From Prevotella sp. UBA2739 (GTDB lineage Bacteria > Bacteroidota > Bacteroidia > Bacteroidales > Bacteroidaceae), in contig DEJV01000009.1 of the NCBI GenBank assembly GCA_002353525.1, positions 1 through 20,618 of the forward strand: a stretch of 20,618 nucleotides of DNA. The letters are read 5' to 3'. Shown here piece by piece: positions 15,368-20,618 of this stretch (positions are counted from its first letter, which is position 1; each line of letters begins with the position of its first letter). The position numbers and the translations under genes were made by a program. The notes beneath the pieces are model-generated. The model did no database searches. It was not told the DNA's origin and saw nothing but the letters and a program-made list of their open reading frames with translations.

Positions 15368-15399
15368 TTTGGCACTTACAAAAATAATCATTACTTTTG
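15368..15399 (+). promoter_or_regulatory. Promoter of the threonine aldolase gene
   Basis: TTTG (15368-15371), 20 bp, then TACTTTTG (15392-15399) match the Bacteroidetes consensus exactly. It lies 28 bp before the ATG, so the 5' UTR should be short. Confidence 0.85.
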
Positions 15400-15427
15400 C
15401 ACGCTGTAAACAAAAACAAAACAGCTT

Positions 15428-16450
15428 ATGATTTCTTTCGAATGTGACTACAACAACGGAGCCCACCCTCTTGTATTGAAACACCTCGTCGAGACAAACG
15501 ACGAGAAGACGCTCACCTATGGTTTCGACAAATACAGCGAGAGTGCCCGACTGAAAATAAAACAGGCCTGCGGCACCGAACAGGCACAGGTATTCTTCCT
15601 CACGGGCGGCACGCAGACCAACGCCACCGGCATCGACGGCATGCTGCTCTCCTATCAGGCCGTCATCACCATCGACACCGGACATATTGCCATTCACGAG
15701 GCAGGTGCCATCGAGGCCAGCGGCCATAAGGTGATTGCCCTGCAGCCACACGACGGAAAGCTGGCGGCTGCCGACCTGGCCGACTACATGAATTGGTTTG
15801 TCAACGACGAGAGCCGCGACCATATTGCACAGCCCGGCATGGTGTATATCTCGTTCCCCACTGAACTGGGCACACTCTATACGGCACAGGAAATCAGCGA
15901 CATCTACGATGTTTGCCGGCAATACGAACTGCACCTCTTCATCGACGGAGCACGCCTGGGCTACGGACTGGCCGCATCGCCCGACGTTACGCTGCCTTGG
16001 CTATGCCAGCACTGCGACGCTCTCTACATCGGTGGCACCAAAGTGGGAGCCCTCTGCGGTGAGGCCGTCGTTTTTACCCACGCCAATGCACCGCGCCACT
16101 TCTTCAGCATCATCAAGCAACATGGTGCGCTGCTCGCTAAAGGCCGCCTGACGGGTGTACAGTTCGACGCCCTGTTCACCGACAACCTCTATTTCAACAT
16201 CTCGCAACATGCCATCGACATGGCCCGTCGCATGAAGCAGATGATGGCCTCAAAAGGTTACCGCTTCTACATCGACTCGCCCACCAACCAGCAGTTCTTC
16301 GTCATCAGCAACGACAAGGTACACCAACTGGAACAGCACGTGCAGTTCACCCACTGGGGACCTTTCGATGCCGACCACACTATCTGCCGCTTCGTCACTA
16401 GCTGGGCCACCACCGAAGCCGACCTGCAGGCACTCGAGCAGATTGTCTGA
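15428..16450 (+). CDS. Low-specificity L-threonine aldolase-type PLP enzyme
   Basis: This 340-residue fold-type I PLP enzyme of the beta-eliminating lyase/threonine aldolase family probably cleaves L-threonine or L-allo-threonine to glycine and acetaldehyde. The PLP lysine is Lys205 in LYIGGTKVGALCGE. Asp173 in LFIDGARLGYG should contact the PLP nitrogen. FLTGGTQTNATG and the GHIAIHEAGA histidine are characteristic of the family. The length is normal. It has its own promoter at 15368-15399, divergent from trp, and is monocistronic as far as can be seen. Stereochemical preference cannot be read from sequence. A tryptophanase-like role is unlikely given the size and motifs, although the trp operon is adjacent. 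Confidence 0.9.
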   Translation: MISFECDYNNGAHPLVLKHLVETNDEKTLTYGFDKYSESARLKIKQACGTEQAQVFFLTGGTQTNATGIDGMLLSYQAVITIDTGHIAIHEAGAIEASGHKVIALQPHDGKLAAADLADYMNWFVNDESRDHIAQPGMVYISFPTELGTLYTAQEISDIYDVCRQYELHLFIDGARLGYGLAASPDVTLPWLCQHCDALYIGGTKVGALCGEAVVFTHANAPRHFFSIIKQHGALLAKGRLTGVQFDALFTDNLYFNISQHAIDMARRMKQMMASKGYRFYIDSPTNQQFFVISNDKVHQLEQHVQFTHWGPFDADHTICRFVTSWATTEADLQALEQIV

Positions 16451-16495
16451 TGATACCTTGTTTTTTCGATGTTGCGGATATTTCGGAGGTGCGGG

Positions 16496-16519
16496 GGTAC
16501 GAGGGTACGAAGGTACAAG
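16496..16519 (+). repeat. Three 8-bp tandem repeats
   Basis: GGTACGAG, GGTACGAA and GGTACAAG follow head to tail shortly after the aldolase stop codon. No function is evident. Confidence 0.6.
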
Positions 16520-16595
16520 ATTACCCTTATTTCTTCGTCAGCCAGCTACAACTAGGCAACAACAATTAAAAATAAGAATCAGTGTTTTTTTGCCG

Positions 16596-16683
16596 TACCG
16601 ATGCTTGGTAACCTGAGTACCAATGCTTGGTAGCCTGAGTACCAACGCTTGGTACTGGCAGTACCAAAACTCGGTCGCAATTT
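16596..16683 (+). repeat. 22-bp-period tandem array of palindromic units (array 2)
   Basis: Units start at 16596, 16618, 16640 and 16662. Cores are TACCGATGCTTGGTA, TACCAATGCTTGGTA and TACCAACGCTTGGTA, followed by a decayed fourth. The second and third cores have perfect 6-nt arms around a 3-nt centre. The spacers are ACCTGAG, GCCTGAG and CTGGCAG. Period, core length and spacer length are the same as in array 1 at 618-779, but the base sequence differs (CCAA/TTGG arms instead of CAAA/TTTG). Confidence 0.85.
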
Positions 16684-16713
16684 TGGTACTGGCTATCTAT
16701 GGCTTTTACAATG

Positions 16714-16757
16714 CGTAAACATGCCGTTTACGAAACGTAAATATGCCTTCTGGAAAC
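16714..16757 (+). repeat. Third short palindromic repeat, about 22-bp period
   Basis: CGTAAAC-ATGCC-GTTTACG at 16714-16732 is a perfect 7-bp dyad. A decayed copy, CGTAAATATGCC, starts 22 bp later at 16736, and a further CGTA lies at 16757. It resembles arrays 1 and 2 in layout but is out of phase with array 2. Confidence 0.55.
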
Positions 16758-16779
16758 GTAGAACAGCCCTTCAGATTTG

Positions 16780-16878
16780 AAAAATGCCGACGTCTATTAC
16801 GACCTGAACGGTGTGCGCGTGGCTCATCCGAAGAAGGGCATCTACATCCGCAACGGCAAGAAGGTTGTCATCAAGTAA
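16780..16878 (+). pseudogene. Relic of the C-terminal tail of a BspA-like gene
   Basis: In frame, 32 codons read KNADVYYDLNG, then VRVAHPKKGIYIRNGKKVVIK, then a stop codon at 16876-16878. They match the last 32 residues of the intact gene ending at 18535 (KNADVYYNLNG and the rest) with about eight differences. There is no start codon and no body: upstream is the palindromic repeat region, and the match begins abruptly at about 16780. This is most simply the stump of a deleted or recombined paralogue. Confidence 0.8.
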
Positions 16879-17013
16879 TTAAAGCTTTGTCAAGGTTATA
16901 GCGGGGGGGCAGATTATTCCACTCTTGTTAAAAAAAGCAAAAGTTGGGAAAATCTGTCCTCTTACGTGAAACATTGTCAGCACGGAAAAGAATGCAAAAT
17001 GTCAAAAAATTGC

Positions 17014-17021
17014 TAAATTTG
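17014..17021 (+). promoter_or_regulatory. Possible -7 element of the BspA-like gene
   Basis: TAAATTTG fits TAnnTTTG and lies 68 bp before the ATG at 17090. No TTTG is found at the right distance upstream, so this is only a partial promoter match. Confidence 0.4.
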
Positions 17022-17089
17022 CAACGAAACGTAAGTAAAACCAAGTTTTTACCAACAATTTAAATCATCAACTTAACATTTAATTGCTT

Positions 17090-18535
17090 ATGAAAAGAAA
17101 TTTACGCATTTTAGCAATGGTAGTTTTTGCCATGATGACGACCGTCAGTACTTTTGCAAGAGAAGTGGGCGACACGTTCTATTTAACAGATGGCGATGGG
17201 AATAAATACTATTTTGAAGTATTAACAGTGCCTACGGAAGAAGTTACCAATTACACTGCAAAACTATACAAATACGTCCAAGGTGGTGAAACACCCCTAA
17301 CAGTTTTAAAAGGAACATATGCAGGAGGGTTTAAACTAACTAGTGGCGACACCTATAATGTTACAGAAATAGGAGATGAAGTGTTTAAGGATCAAGTTGA
17401 GCTTGATTCTGTTGGCAATGCTGCCAGTTTGGTAAAAATTGGGAAAAGTGCATTCGAGGGTTGTAGTAAATTAAGAGTTTTCAGTCCTAAGGCCGCTTGC
17501 GCCTCTATCGTAGAATTTGGTGACAGGGCTTTTTATGGATGCGAGAAACTATTTCAACTTGGGAACACTACCAATGCCGTAAAATTTGGTACTAGTGCTA
17601 ATACAGGCGGAAAAGTTGCAATCGGAAATGAAGTCTTCAAAAACTGTTCAAGCATTGTCTATGTATCTAATAACACTAATGTGATAAGCATTGGCGAAGG
17701 TTCATTCGAAAATTGCACTCTACTTGGAAGTACCGATAAAGGAGCATTCTACTCAACATGGAAAATTGAAACAATCCCAGCTAATGCATTTAAAGGTTGC
17801 GAAAGAATGAATAGTGCCACTTTTTCTGCTGCTAAAGAAGTGGGATCTGAAGCTTTTCTCGGAGTTGCAGACACAACAATCATTACACTTCCCTATCAGA
17901 TTCTTTCCGAAGAGTTGTTCAATTCGCAAGGAGTGGTTGCCAAACAGATGAGAGCCTATGTGAGTTTCTCATCTGGTAATTACTTGAAAGTCATTAGTTG
18001 TAAAGTTCCTATTAACCTGAATTCTGGAACAATGGAGGTAAAATACGTAAAATCTGTCACCGAGTCTTCTGATGGGGTGACGGTGGAGACCGAGGCCACA
18101 CCTACAAAGGCACTACCTTCGAACACCGCTCTTCTCATCCATTACATAGGCACTGGCACCGCACCTTATTGGACTTTCAATGTTCTTTCAAAAGAACCAT
18201 CAGTAGATTACACCAACTATCTGGAGCCTGCTATTGAAGAAGCCACGCTACCGGCTTCAGACGGAACCACCAACTATTATACATTTGCGACCACAACACC
18301 TGCCGACAAGACAGAAGCAGCAGACTTTAATACTTTCAAAAAGGTTGTTGAACCAACAACCATAGATGCGTGCTCTGGCTATCTGAAACTCGTCAATGGC
18401 ACTCCTACTGCTATCCGTGAACTGAAGGCTGACAACAAGAATGCCGACGTTTACTACAATCTGAACGGTATGCGCGTAGAGAATCCGCAGAAGGGCATCT
18501 TCATCCGCAACGGAAAGAAAGTGGTTGTGAAATAA
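17090..18535 (+). CDS. BspA-like leucine-rich-repeat surface protein
   Basis: The 481-residue protein starts at ATG 17090; a TTG six bases upstream is in frame but unlikely. Residues 1-23 form a signal peptide (MKRNLRILAMVVFAMM, ending TFA). From about residue 90 to 270 come LRR_5/BspA-type repeats of the form IG-x-x-x-F-x-x-C (IGKSAFEGCSKL, FGDRAFYGCEKL, IGNEVFKNCSSI, IGEGSFENCTLL, IPANAFKGCERM). A region of uncertain fold follows. The last 35 residues are a tail (NADVYYNLNGMRV, then KGIFIRNGKKVVVK) shared with the relic at 16780 and, more loosely, with the C10 protease. BspA proteins are surface-exposed and often bind host or bacterial partners. The first two thirds is AT-rich (about 35-40% GC in lines I counted); the end is about 50-58%, like the neighbours. 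Confidence 0.85.
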   Translation: MKRNLRILAMVVFAMMTTVSTFAREVGDTFYLTDGDGNKYYFEVLTVPTEEVTNYTAKLYKYVQGGETPLTVLKGTYAGGFKLTSGDTYNVTEIGDEVFKDQVELDSVGNAASLVKIGKSAFEGCSKLRVFSPKAACASIVEFGDRAFYGCEKLFQLGNTTNAVKFGTSANTGGKVAIGNEVFKNCSSIVYVSNNTNVISIGEGSFENCTLLGSTDKGAFYSTWKIETIPANAFKGCERMNSATFSAAKEVGSEAFLGVADTTIITLPYQILSEELFNSQGVVAKQMRAYVSFSSGNYLKVISCKVPINLNSGTMEVKYVKSVTESSDGVTVETEATPTKALPSNTALLIHYIGTGTAPYWTFNVLSKEPSVDYTNYLEPAIEEATLPASDGTTNYYTFATTTPADKTEAADFNTFKKVVEPTTIDACSGYLKLVNGTPTAIRELKADNKNADVYYNLNGMRVENPQKGIFIRNGKKVVVK

Positions 18536-18613
18536 CCAGTCGCATTCGTTTAATGAATCAACATCTATAATAACAAACGTATGACTCCCTGGCGGCATTG
18601 CGCGAAAACACCT

Positions 18614-18653
18614 CTCTCCCCAATCTTATGCGCAGTGCTGCCCCAAGGGAGAG
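18614..18653. repeat. Short inverted repeat in the gap before the C10 protease
   Basis: CTCTCCC (18614-18620) and GGGAGAG (18647-18653) are exact complements around 26 nt. There is no T-tract, so it is a poor terminator candidate. No promoter is recognisable in the 215-bp gap. Confidence 0.4.
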
Positions 18654-18661
18654 TTGATGAG

Positions 18662-18696
18662 AATTGATAATTGATAATTGACATTTGAGAATTGGG
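18662..18696 (+). repeat. 7-bp tandem repeat, unit AATTGAY (second site)
   Basis: AATTGAT, AATTGAT, AATTGAC, ATTTGAG and AATTGGG follow head to tail. The unit is the same as at 2417-2449, over 16 kb away. Confidence 0.8.
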
Positions 18697-18750
18697 TCTC
18701 TTTCTCTTCCCCCCAGGGGAACGGGAGGAGACTCCTTAAAATAAAGAATT

Positions 18751-20520
18751 ATGCATAAAAGGGTCATCTCTTTCATCGTTGTCGTGCTGATGGCGCTGAC
18801 GATGATGGCGCAGGAACGTACTGACGCACAAATGATGTCGATTGCTAAAGCCAAACTGGCACATCACACTACTGCCAAGAAGGCGAAAGGTGCAACTGAC
18901 AATGCGCTGACGCTCTCTACCGTCTGCGAGGACAGTCAGTACCGCATGTTTGCTGCCGAGGACGGAAGCGGCTATGTGGTGGTAGCCCGTAACGAGGCAT
19001 TCAAGCCCATCATCGGCTACAGCACCGAACCTGCTACGAACCTCGAGATACCCTGTTGCATGCAGGCCTGCCTCGACATGATCAATGCCAACCTCGAGGA
19101 ACGCCTGAAAAGCGCCGAGACTGAAGAAGCTACAGGAAAAGACGGTGCCACCTACGAGGAGGTCAGCCCTATGCTCACTACCTTCTGGCAACAAGGCAGC
19201 CCCTACAACCAGAAATGTCCTGCCGACTACACGGGCAAGACTAGTGTGACGGGTTGTGTGGCTACGGCCATGGCCATGGTGATAAACTATTTCAAGTATC
19301 CGGCAGCGGTCAGCAACAAACAGGGGTATTATTTCTATAAGACCAACTCGAGCGGAACAGCTAGTGACACGGTCTTCGTCAATATCAACAGCACCTATCA
19401 ATGGGGCAAGATGCTCAACACCTATACCTCGTCGTCTGCAGCCGACGCAAAAGAGGCCGTGGCACAACTGATGTACGACTGCGGCTGTGCTGCCGGACTG
19501 ACTTACGGTTCGGGATCGACAGGTGGCAGCACCACTACGGCCGCCCGCCGGTTCTATGAGGTTTTCGATTATGCATCGGTGAACCATGCCTCGAAAGACT
19601 ACTATAGCGACTGGGAGTGGCGCCAGCTGGTGTACGACCAACTGGAAAGCGGTTGTCCGCTGATGCATTCGGGGCAAGACCCCGACAATGGAGGCCATGC
19701 CTTTGTGTTTGACGGCATTGATGCCGACGGGCTGGTACACATCAACTGGGGCTGGGGAAAGAGCACGGCAGCATATTTCGACATGCTGGCGCTCACACCC
19801 ACCACATCCAGCAAAACCTATAACTTCGAACCGACGGGATTTATATACAACCTCAAGGCCAAAGACCATCTCGACGAAGGAGAGGAACAAGAGCTGCAAC
19901 TGGTAGTGGGGCGTGGAACAAGCAGTTATAAAAACGACTACTACACCATCAGCCTGAAAGAAAATGCTGAAACGGGCAAAACGCGGGTGATTGTCAATAC
20001 TTGCGGAGTGTTCAACTGGACACCCGTCCCTGCAAGATGCTATATAGGTGTGCACTATGAGAGCCTCGATGGTGGCACCGACTACGATGTACGATTCAAG
20101 TCGGCTGCCAACAACTACTATGCGCCTAGCGAATTTCTTAGCCGGCAAGGAAAAAGTTACGGAGACATTACGATAGATCACGACCAGACGCCCGACAACA
20201 TTGCTCCGGGCAGGTATAAAGTAAGTTTTGTAGGATACAACGACGACAGGAACAATCTGAAAATGCGATGCTACATCCGACAGCGCTACAAGGGATTGGT
20301 TTATTGGATTCTGACGGTCGGCGAAGACGGTTCACTTTCCCTGAGTGACGAAATCGTGGTCGACGGACCCGACTCGCTGACGCCTACAGGCATTAAGAGC
20401 ATCACGACAAAGGAACATCGCTCTGCAAATTCGCACACATACAACCTCAACGGACAACGCGTGGGCAACGACTATAAGGGTGTTGTCATCCAGAACGGCC
20501 GTAAAGTGGTGCGTCGCTGA
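18751..20520 (+). CDS. Secreted C10 family cysteine protease (streptopain/interpain-like)
   Basis: The 589-residue preproprotein begins with a signal peptide (MHKRVISFIVVVLMALTMMA, about residues 1-20). An inhibitory prodomain of the Spi/C10 type follows (about 22-135, containing GSGYVVVARNEAFKPIIGYS). The catalytic domain spans about 136-360: SPMLTTFWQQGSPYNQ marks its start, the catalytic cysteine is Cys169 in VTGCVATAMAM, the histidine is His316 in GGHAFVFDGID, and HINWGWG completes the site. Relatives include SpeB, PrtT and interpain A, which cleave host proteins. About 190 residues of beta-rich C-terminal extension follow, ending in the tail YNLNGQRV ... VVIQNGRKVV. It lies 215 bp after the BspA-like gene. 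No clear promoter is seen; both are likely exported surface or secreted factors. Confidence 0.92.
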   Translation: MHKRVISFIVVVLMALTMMAQERTDAQMMSIAKAKLAHHTTAKKAKGATDNALTLSTVCEDSQYRMFAAEDGSGYVVVARNEAFKPIIGYSTEPATNLEIPCCMQACLDMINANLEERLKSAETEEATGKDGATYEEVSPMLTTFWQQGSPYNQKCPADYTGKTSVTGCVATAMAMVINYFKYPAAVSNKQGYYFYKTNSSGTASDTVFVNINSTYQWGKMLNTYTSSSAADAKEAVAQLMYDCGCAAGLTYGSGSTGGSTTTAARRFYEVFDYASVNHASKDYYSDWEWRQLVYDQLESGCPLMHSGQDPDNGGHAFVFDGIDADGLVHINWGWGKSTAAYFDMLALTPTTSSKTYNFEPTGFIYNLKAKDHLDEGEEQELQLVVGRGTSSYKNDYYTISLKENAETGKTRVIVNTCGVFNWTPVPARCYIGVHYESLDGGTDYDVRFKSAANNYYAPSEFLSRQGKSYGDITIDHDQTPDNIAPGRYKVSFVGYNDDRNNLKMRCYIRQRYKGLVYWILTVGEDGSLSLSDEIVVDGPDSLTPTGIKSITTKEHRSANSHTYNLNGQRVGNDYKGVVIQNGRKVVRR

Positions 20521-20527
20521 TTTCCCC

Positions 20528-20618
20528 GACATAGAGCTTTTCGACATAGAGACATAGAGACAAACTTTTTAGACGAATTATTTATAGTGTCTGAAAAATG
20601 TCTCTATGTCTCTATGTC
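20528..20618. repeat. Perfect 20-bp inverted repeat with internal tandem units at the window edge
   Basis: GACATAGA occurs at 20528, 20543 and 20551. The 20 bases 20543-20562 are the exact reverse complement of 20599-20618. Inside, TTTTTAGAC (20566-20574) can pair imperfectly with GTCTGAAAAA (20589-20598), extending the stem. The repeat reaches the last base of the window and probably continues. It may be a terminator or the edge of a small mobile or palindromic element. Confidence 0.75.

Noticed and set aside
15305..15934. A 209-codon minus-strand frame across the promoter region and the aldolase start.
   Set aside because: It runs through the divergent promoters and opposite the aldolase, with no recognisable domain.
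18736..20181. A 481-codon open frame on the minus strand.
   Set aside because: It lies opposite the C10 protease, whose catalytic motifs, signal peptide and full length are clear. The minus-strand frame has no recognisable domain.

Overview
The window looks like a Bacteroidales chromosome, most likely Prevotella or a close relative. Promoters match the Bacteroidetes form (TTTG, 19-20 bp, TAnnTTTG), arginine synthesis uses an N-succinylornithine-type carbamoyltransferase, and there is a BspA-like leucine-rich repeat protein and a C10 (streptopain/interpain) protease. Both secreted proteins end in a tail of the kind 'Y-N-L-N-G-x-R-V ... NGKKVV'. Housekeeping genes are GC-rich (about 60% in the stretch of proB I counted). 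The first two thirds of the BspA-like gene is clearly AT-rich.

Layout. 1-515: the end of an outer-membrane beta-barrel gene and a small two-helix membrane protein. 516-998: non-coding, with a 22-bp-period array of palindromic units and the proC promoter. 999-8101 (+): proC, an XRE-cupin regulator, an acyl-CoA synthetase-like ligase, proB, proA, an argF'-type carbamoyltransferase and a membrane-anchored AraC-type regulator, closed by a terminator near 8138. This block makes proline from glutamate and contributes a step of arginine synthesis. 8139-8429: a promoter and an intrinsic terminator about 150 bp apart with no real ORF between them, a candidate small RNA.

8430-15311 (-): a complete seven-gene tryptophan operon, transcribed trpD-C-F-A-B-E-G. 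In front of trpD are a strong promoter, a 19-codon leader peptide with three consecutive Trp codons, and an intrinsic terminator. Alternative pairings between the leader segments fit classical ribosome-mediated attenuation. This is the clearest regulatory system in the window.

15312-16450 (+): a divergent promoter and a low-specificity threonine aldolase-type PLP enzyme. 16451-17089: non-coding, with a second 22-bp-period palindromic array that differs in sequence from the first but has the same 15+7 layout, a third related repeat, and a relic of the last 32 codons of a BspA-like gene. 17090-20520 (+): the intact BspA-like surface protein and a secreted C10 cysteine protease. The window ends in a perfect 20-bp inverted repeat.

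The most distinctive non-genic content is the repeat material: two or three arrays with a 22-bp period, three 7-bp tandem tracts placed just before start codons, and several dyads. All functions are inferred from reading the sequence; nothing was searched or computed.
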